Shown here one piece after another: positions 34,349-44,025 of a stretch of 64,000 bases of DNA. Position 1 is the first letter of the stretch. Each line of letters starts with the position of its first letter. The notes under the pieces were generated by a model. The model saw only the letters and a program-made list of their open reading frames with translations, did not search any database and had not been told where the DNA came from. The DNA comes from Roseibium polysiphoniae (GTDB lineage: Bacteria; Pseudomonadota; Alphaproteobacteria; Rhizobiales; Stappiaceae): the NCBI RefSeq assembly GCF_014842925.1, contig NZ_JACYXJ010000007.1, forward strand, positions 62,001 through 126,000. The letters run 5' to 3'. The translations under genes were made by a program, and so were the position numbers.

Positions 34349-34909
34349 TTACTGAACAAGGATCATGGTGTCATTCGAAATGTCAAAACCCTTGAGACGC
34401 CCTAAGGCGGACATTCCCAACAGCGGGACAGACAGGGCCTCATCTTTCAGAACAATCACGTCGATGTTTTTCAAGCGGATTGGACCCAACTTCAGTTCAC
34501 GGACAACAGAGTGCGCACCATGCGTGGCACCATTCGCAGTCTGGACAGGGACGTTATAATCGGAAGGTTGCAGAAATATGCCAATCTTCTTGGCCTGACG
34601 TTCGGGCAACACAACCGCGGAAGCGCCGGTATCGACCAGCATATCGAGAAACCGCCCATTGAGCCGCGCCTCGGTCATATATTGTCCATTGTCGCCCGCC
34701 TGGATTTTATGTGTCCTTCCTGAACCTGTTTTATCGGTGTCATCTGCCGAAGAAACTTCCTGCCCGCCCTTGGCCATCTCGATAAGGCCCAGGATGTCAT
34801 CACCATCCACTAAACGCGGGACGATCAGAGCGGTTGCAGCAACAATCAAAATTATAAGCGAGACAGGCCACATTGGTCGGTAAGCTTCTCTGTGAACCGG
34901 ATTTTCCAA
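34349..34909 (-). CDS. Membrane-anchored retropepsin-like aspartic protease (clan AA)
   Basis: The 186 residues have one N-terminal membrane helix (about 12-31), a polar linker, and a single retropepsin-like domain: MLVDTGASAVVLPE carries the catalytic DTGA (about 91-96), with VPLLGMSALGRLKGF as the second conserved part. It is one lobe, so it must dimerise. This matches the alphaproteobacterial group of clan AA aspartic proteases (TIGR02281). The topology puts the protease domain in the periplasm. Substrate unknown. It lies between rbsK and the phosphohexomutase on the same strand. Confidence 0.88.
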   Translation of the reverse strand: MENPVHREAYRPMWPVSLIILIVAATALIVPRLVDGDDILGLIEMAKGGQEVSSADDTDKTGSGRTHKIQAGDNGQYMTEARLNGRFLDMLVDTGASAVVLPERQAKKIGIFLQPSDYNVPVQTANGATHGAHSVVRELKLGPIRLKNIDVIVLKDEALSVPLLGMSALGRLKGFDISNDTMILVQ

Positions 34910-34963
34910 TCGAACCGCGAACCTAACAAAGACCCCTTAGCACGACGTGAAGGCGGCTCAATT

Positions 34964-35860
34964 TTAGAGCTCGGCGGCAAGTTTCTGGATATCACTTTGG
35001 CTGGGCGCGCTTGATTGAGCGCCCGTCACAGTACACGCCAGGCTGCCTGCAGCCACTGCCTGTTTCAATGCAGCTTCGGTTTGATCTCCTCGGTCAATGG
35101 CAGCGGCCAGCGCGCCACAGAAAGCATCACCGGCTCCCGTCGTATCTTGAACGTCGACCGCCGGGGCCTTGATCCGAAAACGCTGTGACCCCTTGCCCGC
35201 ATAGATCCCGTTCGCTCCCATCGTCACCACGACCAGCACATCGTTTTGGGAGAATGCGCTGGCGAATGCCTCCGGCTCGGATGGCAGTCCCAGCAACGCC
35301 GCCAATTCTTCCGCCTCGCCCCGATTGACGACAAGAACGTCAACATCACCGGCCAAAGCTGCACACTTTTGACTTGGTACGGGCGCTGGGTTCCAAATGA
35401 GCGTTGCATCGGCAGCGCGCCCAAACTCAATCGCCGAGATGAGTTCAGCTTCCGGAAGCTCGCCTTGCATTAGCAAGATGTCTTCAGGTGTCAGCGTCGC
35501 CTGCAACCAGTCTGCTGACACGCGCGTATTCACACCACTGGCAACAATGATCTGATTTTCACCGCTCGCCTCGACACCGATGAAGGCAAGACCTGTCGCG
35601 CCCTCCAGCCGCCGAACCGTATCCAGCTTGACCCCAGCGTCATCCAGACCGGTCAAAGCAGGGGCCGCGAATGCATCTTGACCAACCGCGCCCACCATTT
35701 GCACCACAGCTCCAGCACGCCGAGCAGCCAAAGCCTGATTTGCGCCTTTTCCGCCAGGAAAGGCCTGATGGTCGGGCCCGATGACCGTTTCACCGCGTTC
35801 GGGAAGCCTTGGCACTGCAACGACCAGATCCAGATTGATTGATCCAAATACGGTGATCAT
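34964..35860 (-). CDS. rbsK: Ribokinase
   Basis: RbsK phosphorylates ribose at C5. From ATG 35860 (GGAGG seven bases upstream) the 298 residues have MITVFGSINLDLVVAV at the start, FPGGKGANQALAARRAG (substrate and dimer motif, about 40-56) and the PfkB signature DTTGAGDAFCGALAAAID with the catalytic Asp (about 246-263). It could take ribose released from nucleosides by the neighbouring salvage genes. Follows the upp terminator by 65 bases, same strand, so it likely has its own promoter. Confidence 0.93.
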   Translation of the reverse strand: MITVFGSINLDLVVAVPRLPERGETVIGPDHQAFPGGKGANQALAARRAGAVVQMVGAVGQDAFAAPALTGLDDAGVKLDTVRRLEGATGLAFIGVEASGENQIIVASGVNTRVSADWLQATLTPEDILLMQGELPEAELISAIEFGRAADATLIWNPAPVPSQKCAALAGDVDVLVVNRGEAEELAALLGLPSEPEAFASAFSQNDVLVVVTMGANGIYAGKGSQRFRIKAPAVDVQDTTGAGDAFCGALAAAIDRGDQTEAALKQAVAAGSLACTVTGAQSSAPSQSDIQKLAAEL

Positions 35861-35924
35861 TGTCGCCCCTCCCCTCCGAACCATCATTCACACGATACGA
35901 ACCAACACGGTGCCAGCACAAACA

Positions 35925-35954
35925 GAAAAGGCGCCCGGACGGATCCGAGCGCCT
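35925..35954 (-). terminator. Rho-independent terminator after upp
   Basis: On the minus strand AGGCGCTCGGA (35954-35944) and TCCGGGCGCCT (35939-35929) form an 11-bp stem with one G-T pair and a 4-base loop, followed by TTTTC. It starts 21 bases after the upp stop. Confidence 0.88.
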
Positions 35955-35975
35955 CAACTCGATAGCTTGAGCGAC

Positions 35976-36605
35976 TTACTTGGTGCCGTACATCCGGTCG
36001 CCCGCATCGCCAAGACCCGGCACGATGTAGCCGTGATCGTTCAGCTTCTCGTCGATAGAGGCGGTAAACACCGGAACATCCGGGTGCGCATCGATGAACT
36101 TGGCGACACCTTCCGGCGCTGCAAGGAGGCACAAGAAACGTATATTGTTGGCACCGCGCTGCTTCAGCTTTTCAACAGCGGCAATGGCCGAATTGGCCGT
36201 CGCAAGCATCGGATCGACCACGATCACCAGGCGCTCGTTCAGGTCTTCGGGTGCCTTGAAATAGTATTCAACCGGCTGCAGCGTGTCGGGGTCACGATAA
36301 AGTCCGATATGCGCCACGCGCGCGGACGGCACCAGATCCAGCATACCTTCAAGCAGGCCATTGCCTGCCCGCAGGACGGACGCAAAGACCAGCTTTTTAC
36401 CGGCGAGCGTCGGTGCCTGCATTTCACAAATCGGCGTCTCGATCGTCTGGTTCACCACCGGCAGGTCGCGTGTCACCTCATAGCACAGCAGAAGCGATAT
36501 CTCGCGCAGCAGACGGCGGAAGCCCTGTGTGGAGGTTCCCTTGTCACGCATGATTGTCAGCTTGTGCTGGACCAGCGGATGATCGACGATTGTGGCTCCG
36601 GACAT
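35976..36605 (-). CDS. upp: Uracil phosphoribosyltransferase
   Basis: Upp joins uracil and PRPP to UMP. From ATG 36605 (GAGG six bases upstream) the 209 residues match the family length and include [30 protein letters not shown], the PRPP loop [17 protein letters not shown] (about 128-144) and [19 protein letters not shown] at the C-terminus, the uracil-binding part. A 59-codon upstream extension is a chance continuation. It lies 64 bases after a Urc4/DUF1688 gene; a GGCCCA/TGGGCC inverted repeat (36626-36643) sits between. In the Urc pathway Upp makes UMP as first step of uracil breakdown; it also serves salvage. Confidence 0.96.
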   Translation of the reverse strand: MSGATIVDHPLVQHKLTIMRDKGTSTQGFRRLLREISLLLCYEVTRDLPVVNQTIETPICEMQAPTLAGKKLVFASVLRAGNGLLEGMLDLVPSARVAHIGLYRDPDTLQPVEYYFKAPEDLNERLVIVVDPMLATANSAIAAVEKLKQRGANNIRFLCLLAAPEGVAKFIDAHPDVPVFTASIDEKLNDHGYIVPGLGDAGDRMYGTK

Positions 36606-36669
36606 GTTTGCCTCTTTGGTTTGGGGGCCCAAGATGATGGGCCTGTGCCGTTCAGAACAGTTTGAAGTG

Positions 36670-37914
36670 CTATGCCCTGAAAGGTAGCCAAAAAACACCC
36701 CCGCCGCCGAGGATTTTTGACGCTCTGCGCCATGCGTCGGGATTTTCCCGTGCAATTGCCCTTCCGGCGGGAAGCGTCCCACCTTCCTGAACGCAGGTCA
36801 GTGGCAACGATGTTTCATCCGCATCCAGCTCGGACCGCAGTCTTTTGGCAAGCTCGCACAAGAGGCCGAGGGTTATTGCCCGCAGCTCCACTGCCTGCTT
36901 CTCCGAAGTCTCGGGCGTATCAGTTTCGAACTCAATCGCACCGCACGCCAGGAGCAGGGCAGCGTGCTCAAGATTGGCTAGACCCGGTATCGCTTCGAGA
37001 TCGTCAACGGAGAGGCTGACCCAGGCCAAGGGTTCGATGAAACTGTAAAAGATTGCCAAAGCTGGCAGATGAAACGGCACCAAATCCGACGCAACCATGG
37101 CCTTCACCGAACTTGTGTGCCGCCACGTGTCGCCGAGGATGACCTCATCCAACATTGCACCGCCCTGCCAAAGGGGTGACAAACCATCGAGCAAGCCATC
37201 GACGATGTCTGGTGCATGCAGAACGCCGTCAGTCGACTGGGTGCTCAGACTTTGCAGCAAGCAGCCGGGGCGAACTTCATCGTTCAATTCAAACAGATCA
37301 GGACGCAGCCCGATTGTCTCACCAAGCCGCCGCAACAATGCCGTCAGCTGAGAAATTTCACTGCTATCGTCTAACTCACTCAGCTGAAGGCCGGCAGCAA
37401 TCTCTGCTTCTTCGAGACGGATCATCGCATGTGCATCGACACGCAATGGATCATCCGGCTCTGCAGAAAATGTCCCCGCGGCGAACATTGTCAGGGCGGC
37501 CAGTGCACGCCCCAACGCGCCGTCAAAGGCATGACCTGAGATCGGCTCGACAAATGTCCATCCCGGTCGCAGCGCAACATCCATGACAGCCGACAGGACT
37601 GCCAGGTCGCCGGCTGATCTCAGCATTTCCTCAGCGGATTGAAAGCCTCGGGCTCCAGCGAGCATACCCCACCGGTCCATCGCCCCCGCCTCGAACTGGC
37701 GCCAACATCCGAGCGGCGGAATCTGGTGATCCGGATGGTTTTTTTCGATCTCGGCAGAAGCCCAGTCAACGGCGGTCTGCAGGCGCTCAGGGCAAATGCG
37801 CAATCCGCTGATCTCGCCATCGTATGCCGCCTGTAAAATCTGCTGTGTTCGAACACCTATTGTTTCAACACTCAATATTGAAACAGCCGCAGAGACCGCG
37901 TTGCTATCATTCAT
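36670..37914 (-). CDS. Urc4/Urg3 family protein (DUF1688)
   Basis: The 414 residues match what I know of the DUF1688 (Urc4/Urg3) family: an all-alpha-looking, Ala/Leu-rich protein with [16 protein letters not shown] near the start, [15 protein letters not shown] (about 68-82), [19 protein letters not shown] and, at the end, [14 protein letters not shown]4 was found in the yeast Lachancea kluyveri as required for uracil catabolism, together with a GTP-cyclohydrolase-II-like URC1 and a uracil phosphoribosyltransferase. Its position directly upstream of upp, same strand, supports the assignment. No catalytic motif is recognisable and the biochemical step is unknown. URC1 is not in the window. 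Confidence 0.82.
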   Translation of the reverse strand: MNDSNAVSAAVSILSVETIGVRTQQILQAAYDGEISGLRICPERLQTAVDWASAEIEKNHPDHQIPPLGCWRQFEAGAMDRWGMLAGARGFQSAEEMLRSAGDLAVLSAVMDVALRPGWTFVEPISGHAFDGALGRALAALTMFAAGTFSAEPDDPLRVDAHAMIRLEEAEIAAGLQLSELDDSSEISQLTALLRRLGETIGLRPDLFELNDEVRPGCLLQSLSTQSTDGVLHAPDIVDGLLDGLSPLWQGGAMLDEVILGDTWRHTSSVKAMVASDLVPFHLPALAIFYSFIEPLAWVSLSVDDLEAIPGLANLEHAALLLACGAIEFETDTPETSEKQAVELRAITLGLLCELAKRLRSELDADETSLPLTCVQEGGTLPAGRAIARENPDAWRRASKILGGGGVFWLPFRA

Positions 37915-38178
37915 AAATCAATCAACTTTCACGAACTCTGTTTTGATGCCGCTGACCACGCGATCGATTTGCGGATTCGCCAAATGCACCGGTAGCTATG
38001 GAACTTTTCTTATTCCAGCGGCTTAAACAACAATATGATGGTTTTGGCTGATACTCCAAAGGATCGGAGCGCTCAATTGCGGCAGTTATTTATTCTCTGG
38101 TGTTTTTGATTGCGAGAGTTTAATGCGCGCCATCTTGCCTACGCCGGTCTAAGTCGACCGCCAACTTGTTGAGACACG

Positions 38179-39468
38179 ATGTCGACAGTCTTTTCGATCG
38201 CAGCCCTTCTGACCGGTTCCGCATTGCTGTTGCTTGCGGGCGGGCTGCATGGCCTATTGCTGCCGGTTCGCGGCCTTGCAGAAGGGTTTTCAGATTCATC
38301 GCTCGGCTTGCTCGGCGCAGGATGGGCCCTTGGGTATATGGCCGGGTGCCTTTGCGTTCCACTGATCGTCCAGCGTGTCGGACATATTCGGACGTTTGGC
38401 GTCCTGGCTTCTCTTGCAGGTATCACCCTGCTTCTCAACCTGTTGCTGCTCCATCCATTTACCTGGGTGCTTCTCCGCTCATTGTCCGGCTTCTGTTTCG
38501 CAGGCGCTGCAATGATCGTTGAGAGCTGGCTGAATGAGCGTGCCACCAATGAAACGCGTGGCAAGATCTTCGGCATTTACACCATGATCAACCTCGGCGC
38601 GACCACGATCGGCCAGATGCTCCTGACGCTCGGCGATCCAAACGGCTACCTGTTCTTTGTGCTCGGCTCCATCATCTATTCCCTAGCCCTTCTGCCCACC
38701 GCGCTTTCGACCGCGATGACACCAGCACCGCTGACCCAGGCAAGGCTTGATCTAAAACTGCTTTGGAAAAATTCCCCGATCGCGGTCGTCGCGATTTTCC
38801 TTGTCGGCATATCAAACGGCGCCTTCGGAACGCTTGGGGCCGTCTATGGCCGCCGTATCGGCCTCGAGGTGTCGGACATCGCGATCATGATGTCCTTGGC
38901 GCTCTTGATTGGAGCCATTATCCAGATTCCGATCGGATATGTTTCGGATCGCCTCGATCGACGGATCGTGCTCGTCTCCGTGGCCTTGATGGCCATGGGT
39001 ATCGGTACGAGCCTGTCTCTCTTCGGTGACTACGACACGGGGCTGACCATCGCCTTGGTCGCTGCGTTTGGCGGGACAATCTATTCCATGTACCCGGTGA
39101 TCGTTGCGCATGCGAGTGACCATGCGGACCCGGGAGACTTCCTCAAAACCAGCGGCGGTCTGTTGTTGATTTTCGGCACGGGCACCATGATTGGACCACT
39201 TGCGGCCGCCGGGCTGATGACAGCAACCTACCCAGGAGCCCTCTTTCAGGTCACCGCTGCTGCACACCTCAGCATGATCCTCTTTGCGATCTGGCGCATG
39301 ACGCAGCGCGCGACTCTGGATACAGATGAGAAGACCGATTTTGTCCCCGTCGTCTCGACTGGGCGTTTGAGCACACCGGAGACGTCTCTGCTCGATCCTC
39401 GGACAGATCAGGACGAGCTGGAAGATCGCGCCGACGAGGAAGACCTCGAGACAAAGCCGAGCAATTAA
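38179..39468 (+). CDS. Major facilitator superfamily transporter
   Basis: The 429 residues have 12 predicted membrane helices with the MFS signature region ERATNETRGKIFGIYTM between helices 4 and 5 and SDRLDRRIV-type motif GYVSDRLDRRIVLVS between helices 8 and 9. An acidic cytoplasmic tail of about 60 residues (EDRADEEDLETKPSN) ends the protein. Resemblance is to the YcaD/YfkF-type predicted carriers; the substrate is unknown. It is divergent from urc4 across a 264-base gap and convergent with add, 15 bases apart, so a purine or pyrimidine compound is a possible substrate by position only. Confidence 0.88.
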   Translation: MSTVFSIAALLTGSALLLLAGGLHGLLLPVRGLAEGFSDSSLGLLGAGWALGYMAGCLCVPLIVQRVGHIRTFGVLASLAGITLLLNLLLLHPFTWVLLRSLSGFCFAGAAMIVESWLNERATNETRGKIFGIYTMINLGATTIGQMLLTLGDPNGYLFFVLGSIIYSLALLPTALSTAMTPAPLTQARLDLKLLWKNSPIAVVAIFLVGISNGAFGTLGAVYGRRIGLEVSDIAIMMSLALLIGAIIQIPIGYVSDRLDRRIVLVSVALMAMGIGTSLSLFGDYDTGLTIALVAAFGGTIYSMYPVIVAHASDHADPGDFLKTSGGLLLIFGTGTMIGPLAAAGLMTATYPGALFQVTAAAHLSMILFAIWRMTQRATLDTDEKTDFVPVVSTGRLSTPETSLLDPRTDQDELEDRADEEDLETKPSN

Positions 39469-39483
39469 CGATCCGCCCGTCGA

Positions 39484-40479
39484 TCAGGAGACGGCCGCGC
39501 TGTCCAACCTGACCAGAAGACGTTGCTTCGTCGCGTGATCACAAAACGCTGCTGCGATAGCGTTTCTGGTGATCTCCATCTGGTCTTCGAAGCTCCAGCC
39601 AAATGTCTTGGAGACGCTCGCATATTCCTTGCCGAGCGTGGTGTGAAAGAACGGAGGGTCGTCGGAGTTCAACGTCACGCGGACACCTGCCCGGCGCAGC
39701 AGGTTGATCGGGTGAAACCTGAGCACCGAGTAGACACCGAGCGCGAGGTTTGAGCCTGGGCAGACCTCTAGAACCACGCTTTCATCAACAAGGCGCTTGA
39801 CCAGTTCCTTGTCCTCGATTGCCCGCACGCCGTGTCCCAAACGCTTGACCCGCAAGAACTCGAGCGCGGCGACGATGCTGTTCGGGCCTCCAAATTCGCC
39901 GGCGTGTGCCGTCAAACCGAGACCGGCCTCTCCGGCCATTCTGAACGCCTTGGCAAAATTCGCCGGATGCCCCTCACGCTCATCGCCCGCCAGCCCAAAT
40001 CCCGTGACCATCGGATGAGGATTGCCGATCACTTCCTTGGCGACACGCTCGACAGACGCAGCACCGAAGTGTCGAACACCGATTGCGATCATTCGGCCTT
40101 CGATCCCGGTTTCCTCTTTGGCCCGCCCGATTCCGGCAGCGAGGCCTTCGACGTAAGAGCGATAGGAAAGACCTGCGGCCTGCGCATGATCGGGAGAAAT
40201 AAAGATCTCGCCGTAAATCGCGCCTTCCGCTGACAACATGCGGAAATAGGTTTCACTCAAGAGAGCATAGTCTGCCGGCGTCTTGAAAACAGAACTTGCA
40301 AGATCATAGGCTTGAAGGAAGCTGGTGAAATCCGACCAGACGTATTTGCCATTGCCGTTGATGATCGACGAAACGTCGACCTGATATTTGTCGGCTAGGC
40401 GCACCACCAGAGACGGCGGCGCTGCACCCTCTATGTGGCAATGCAATTCAGCCTTGGGCACCGACATCTTGTTGATCAT
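39484..40479 (-). CDS. add: Adenosine deaminase
   Basis: Add hydrolyses (deoxy)adenosine to (deoxy)inosine. The 331 residues contain PKAELHCHIEGA (two zinc His), LTAHAGEFGGPNSI with zinc His and catalytic Glu (about 190-203), RLGHGVRAIED, EVCPGSNLALGVY and LNSDDPPFF with the catalytic Asp pair (about 275-283). The start is taken as ATG 40479, 12 bases before another ATG; the frame also runs upstream to 40548. It is the last gene of the nucleoside cluster, 126 bases after deoB, and provides inosine for the purine nucleoside phosphorylase. Confidence 0.94.
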   Translation of the reverse strand: MINKMSVPKAELHCHIEGAAPPSLVVRLADKYQVDVSSIINGNGKYVWSDFTSFLQAYDLASSVFKTPADYALLSETYFRMLSAEGAIYGEIFISPDHAQAAGLSYRSYVEGLAAGIGRAKEETGIEGRMIAIGVRHFGAASVERVAKEVIGNPHPMVTGFGLAGDEREGHPANFAKAFRMAGEAGLGLTAHAGEFGGPNSIVAALEFLRVKRLGHGVRAIEDKELVKRLVDESVVLEVCPGSNLALGVYSVLRFHPINLLRRAGVRVTLNSDDPPFFHTTLGKEYASVSKTFGWSFEDQMEITRNAIAAAFCDHATKQRLLVRLDSAAVS

Positions 40480-40605
40480 GTTCTCGCTGTCGCCAGTTCG
40501 TTGACCGCCTGCATCCATGATCCATGAATTTCCCGGCCGAGAAACCACATGCTGTCATGAATTTCGATTCGACGTCAGCTCGGATTTTACCGGGATTGTC
40601 GAAGT

Positions 40606-41826
40606 TCAGAGAAAACTCGTGCCGTGAGCGCCAGGCGCAATGCCCAGATGCAGGGCAATGCTCTCGCCGATATCAGCGAAGGTCGAACGCACCCCGATCG
40701 ACCGACCCTCGATACCCGGCCCCGTTCCGATCACCGGGATATGCTCGCGCGTATGATCCGTGCCCTGCCAGGTTGGATCGCAACCATGATCAGCGGTCAG
40801 GATCAAGAGATCACCTTCCCGTAATTGCGCAATCATTTCAGGCAAACGCTGGTCAAAATGCTCAAGGGCCGCTGCATACCCTGGCACGTCGCGCCGGTGG
40901 CCATAGAGAGAATCGAAGTCGATGAAATTGGAAAAGACGAGATCGCCATCTTTCGCCAAGGCCATCGCTTCCAAGGTCTTGTCAAAAAGTTCGTCGTTGC
41001 CGGCGCCCTTCAGGACCTTGCTGACACCCTGATGGGCGAAAATATCGGATATCTTGCCGACGCCGAACACGCTGCGCCCCTGATCAGCGAGGCGATCCAG
41101 AAGCGTTGGCTCTGGCGGCAGCACGGAATAATCCCGGCGATTGGGTGTGCGAACGAAGTCCTGCGCGGAGGTGCCTACGAATGGCCGGGCGATCACGCGG
41201 CCAATATTGTAGGGATCCAAAATCTCACGGGTCAGTTCGCACAGGGCATATAGCCGCTCCAGCCCGAAGTGTTCTTCGTGGGCTGCAATCTGGATGACGG
41301 AATCGGCGGAGGTATAGAAGATCGGCTTGCCGGTCCGAAGATGCTCCTCACCCAATTCCTGAATGATCACCGTGCCAGACGCGTGTTTATTGCCCAAAAC
41401 ACCGGGTATCTCGCCGCGTTCAATCACTTCGCTGATCAAGGCCTCAGGGAAGGTTGGAACAGTGTCTGAAAAATACCCCCAGTCAAAGCGCACCGGCACG
41501 CCCGCGATTTCCCAGTGTCCTGATGGCGTATCCTTGCCGTTGGAGACCTCCGCCGCGCAGCCCCAGATGCCATCGGGCTCGCCCGCAAAGTCGAGGCCGG
41601 GCGCGGCAATTCCGTTGGACAGCTTAGAAGCACGACCAAGGCCGAGCCTGTCCAGATTCGGTAGATGGAGTGACCCCTCGCGCAAGCCCTCACGATCGCC
41701 TTCACCTCTGGCGCAGGCTTCCGCGATATGGCCGAGCGTGTCAGAACCGGCGTCGCCGAAGCGTTCAGCGTCTGGCGCGCCACCGATCCCGAAACTGTCC
41801 AGGACACACAGTATCGCACGTGACAT
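40606..41826 (-). CDS. deoB: Phosphopentomutase
   Basis: DeoB converts (deoxy)ribose 1-phosphate to the 5-phosphate. The 406 residues begin [19 protein letters not shown] with the metal Asp and include the phosphorylated Thr region [15 protein letters not shown] (about 96-110), [16 protein letters not shown] and [19 protein letters not shown] near the C-terminus, matching the alkaline-phosphatase-fold enzyme. It links the phosphorylases (deoA, purine enzyme) to deoC. Same strand as its partners, 100 bases after deoA. Confidence 0.96.
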   Translation of the reverse strand: MSRAILCVLDSFGIGGAPDAERFGDAGSDTLGHIAEACARGEGDREGLREGSLHLPNLDRLGLGRASKLSNGIAAPGLDFAGEPDGIWGCAAEVSNGKDTPSGHWEIAGVPVRFDWGYFSDTVPTFPEALISEVIERGEIPGVLGNKHASGTVIIQELGEEHLRTGKPIFYTSADSVIQIAAHEEHFGLERLYALCELTREILDPYNIGRVIARPFVGTSAQDFVRTPNRRDYSVLPPEPTLLDRLADQGRSVFGVGKISDIFAHQGVSKVLKGAGNDELFDKTLEAMALAKDGDLVFSNFIDFDSLYGHRRDVPGYAAALEHFDQRLPEMIAQLREGDLLILTADHGCDPTWQGTDHTREHIPVIGTGPGIEGRSIGVRSTFADIGESIALHLGIAPGAHGTSFL

Positions 41827-41926
41827 GCGGGTTCCCTCTTCTTTGCAGTTGCTTCAGGCAACCTTGTTCTTGGCCATTTCAGGCCTGTCATTCGACCGTT
41901 GCCGGTCACCACTACGCCTGGCGTCT

Positions 41927-43243
41927 TTAGGGCGCGATGCGATCGACGACACTTGGGCGGTCGGGAACCTCCATTGCGTCTCCGATGCGATAGGCGTTCC
42001 GGAGTGCGATTGCGGCCCGTTCCGCTGCACCCTCATCAGATGCGTGAACAAGTGCAATCGGTGCGTCCGCGTCAACGCGATGTCCGACACCGGCCAGATC
42101 AGTGAGCCCGACCGCCGGGTCGATGATGTCCGCGGCAGCCTTGCGACCACCCCCAAGCTCGACCACCGCGACACCGACCGCTCTCGCATCGATATGAGTG
42201 ACGACGCCATCTTGTGATGGATAGACAGGAGCCGTGACCGGGGCCTTGGGAAGGTAGATTTCGGATTTCTCCATAAAGTCGTTCGGACCACCCAGGGCAG
42301 ATACCATTTTGGCAAAAACCTCTGCGGCCCGACCGCTCTCGAAGGCTTCTCGCATCAGATCCGAGCCGGTCTCAGCCGTTTGCGCCAACCCGCCGGTCGC
42401 CAGAAGCTCGCCACCCTGAGCAACCGTCACGTCCCACAGACGGTTGTCTATCGCTGTGCCCTTCAGGAAGTCCACCGCATTTTGGACCTCAACCGCATTG
42501 CCAGCCGCGGATGCAAGTGGTTCGTTCATATCGGTCAGAAGCGCCGTGGTCTTCAGCCCTGCGCCATTGGCGACAAGGACGAGGCTTTCCGCCAGAGCCC
42601 TTGCCTCGTCGAGCGTCGCCATAAAGGCACCCGTCCCCCATTTCACGTCGAGGACCAAGCCCTGCAGACCAGCAGCCAGTTTCTTGGAGAGAATGGACGC
42701 GGTGATGAGGTCCAGGCTTTCGACCGTGCCGGTGACATCGCGGATGGCATAGAAGCGCTTGTCGGCGGGTGCGAGATTACCGGTCTGGCCAATGACGGCG
42801 CAGCCGACTTCCTTGACAACCTTGTGAAAAAGCTCGTTGTCCGGCTGCGTCTGATAGCCGGGGATGGTATCGAACTTATCGAGCGTTCCGCCCGTGTGCC
42901 CAAGACCTCGGCCCGAAATCATGGGCACTGCCGCGCCGCAGGCGGCAAGCGCTGGCGCAAGCATGAGGGAGACGTTGTCACCAACGCCGCCTGTCGAATG
43001 CTTGTCGAGAACCGGCGCCTGAATATCCGACCAATCCATGACGTCACCGCTGTCCCGCATGCCAAGGGTCAGTGCAACACGTTCGTCGACGCTCATCCTT
43101 TGAAAGAAGACCGCCATCGCAAGCGCAGCTACCTGACCTTCGGTCACGCTGCCATCGGCGAGTCCGCGCACGAAAAAGGAAATTTCCTCAGGGCTCAGCT
43201 CACCCCCATCACGTTTTTTCCGGATGATTTCCTGCGGCAGCAT
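41927..43243 (-). CDS. deoA: Thymidine phosphorylase
   Basis: DeoA splits thymidine and deoxyuridine with phosphate to base and deoxyribose 1-phosphate. The 438 residues have the glycosyltransferase-family-3 layout: an N-terminal helical domain ([19 protein letters not shown]), the phosphate loop [14 protein letters not shown] (about 83-96), [16 protein letters not shown] (about 116-131), and the C-terminal domain. Only two bases separate its start from the deoC stop, implying coupled translation. Confidence 0.96.
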   Translation of the reverse strand: MLPQEIIRKKRDGGELSPEEISFFVRGLADGSVTEGQVAALAMAVFFQRMSVDERVALTLGMRDSGDVMDWSDIQAPVLDKHSTGGVGDNVSLMLAPALAACGAAVPMISGRGLGHTGGTLDKFDTIPGYQTQPDNELFHKVVKEVGCAVIGQTGNLAPADKRFYAIRDVTGTVESLDLITASILSKKLAAGLQGLVLDVKWGTGAFMATLDEARALAESLVLVANGAGLKTTALLTDMNEPLASAAGNAVEVQNAVDFLKGTAIDNRLWDVTVAQGGELLATGGLAQTAETGSDLMREAFESGRAAEVFAKMVSALGGPNDFMEKSEIYLPKAPVTAPVYPSQDGVVTHIDARAVGVAVVELGGGRKAAADIIDPAVGLTDLAGVGHRVDADAPIALVHASDEGAAERAAIALRNAYRIGDAMEVPDRPSVVDRIAP

Positions 43244-43245
43244 GA

Positions 43246-44025
43246 TCAGTACCCTTCTCCTGCAGCAGCATCAGATCCATTGATGGCACCGAGCAGCGCA
43301 TCCAGAAGGCCACTTGCGCCAAAGCGGAAAGTTGCGGCAGACGGCCAGTTCGAACCAAGGATTCTGTCCGCGAGGGCCAGATAAGCAGCTGCGTCATCGA
43401 CGGTACGAATGCCGCCGGCAGGTTTGAAGCCTACGTCCTTCAGCACGTCGCGTCGTGTTTCCTCAATCACGGTGAGCATGACTTCGGCGGCTTCCAGCGT
43501 CGCGTTGACCGGAACCTTGCCGGTTGACGTCTTGATAAAGTCCGCTCCCGCAATGATCGCAATTTCGGAGGCCATGTGAATCAGGAGGGGGTCCTTGATC
43601 TCACCGGTTTCGAGAATAACCTTGAGGATCGCGGGGGCCGGGATCGCGGCCTTGACGCGAATGATCTGCTCTTCCGCAAATCCTTTTCGCCCATCCATAA
43701 ACGCCTTGTAGGGCATCACCAGGTCGATCTCGTCGGCGCCGTCGCGAATAGCCTGCTCGGTTTCAGCGACAACGCTTGATGTTTCAACACCACCATCAGG
43801 GAAGTTGACGACGGTGGCGACCTTGACGCCTGTGCCCGTCAGCTCGGCAACACCCTGCTCGACAAAACGCGGCCAGATACAGATCGCAGCCACATGGCCA
43901 TAATCCGTGACCGCTCGCTTGCAGAGGGCAGTGATATCCGCTGCAGTGCAATCGTCGTTGAGATTGGTCAGGTCAACCAACCCCAAAGCTCGCTTGGCAG
44001 TCGCTACCTTGAGCGCATCAGTCAT
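43246..44025 (-). CDS. deoC: Deoxyribose-phosphate aldolase
   Basis: DeoC cleaves 2-deoxyribose 5-phosphate to acetaldehyde and glyceraldehyde 3-phosphate. The 259 residues form a TIM barrel with [21 protein letters not shown] (catalytic Asp), [10 protein letters not shown] (Lys of the proton relay region) and [15 protein letters not shown] holding the Schiff-base Lys (about 166-180). Length matches the longer enterobacterial-type enzyme. It overlaps the purine nucleoside phosphorylase gene by 8 bases. Confidence 0.96.
   Translation of the reverse strand: MTDALKVATAKRALGLVDLTNLNDDCTAADITALCKRAVTDYGHVAAICIWPRFVEQGVAELTGTGVKVATVVNFPDGGVETSSVVAETEQAIRDGADEIDLVMPYKAFMDGRKGFAEEQIIRVKAAIPAPAILKVILETGEIKDPLLIHMASEIAIIAGADFIKTSTGKVPVNATLEAAEVMLTVIEETRRDVLKDVGFKPAGGIRTVDDAAAYLALADRILGSNWPSAATFRFGASGLLDALLGAINGSDAAAGEGY

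Noticed and set aside
33233..34405. 390-codon plus-strand frame opposite the phosphohexomutase gene
   Set aside because: It lies fully antisense to a gene with all its catalytic motifs; long antisense frames are expected in GC-rich coding DNA, and the translation has no recognisable family.
36606..36782. N-terminal extension of Upp by 59 residues
   Set aside because: It overlaps the end of the urc4 gene, has no counterpart in the family, and a proper ribosome binding site precedes ATG 36605.
42380..43384. 334-codon plus-strand frame opposite deoA
   Set aside because: Antisense shadow; deoA is complete with both phosphorylase signatures.
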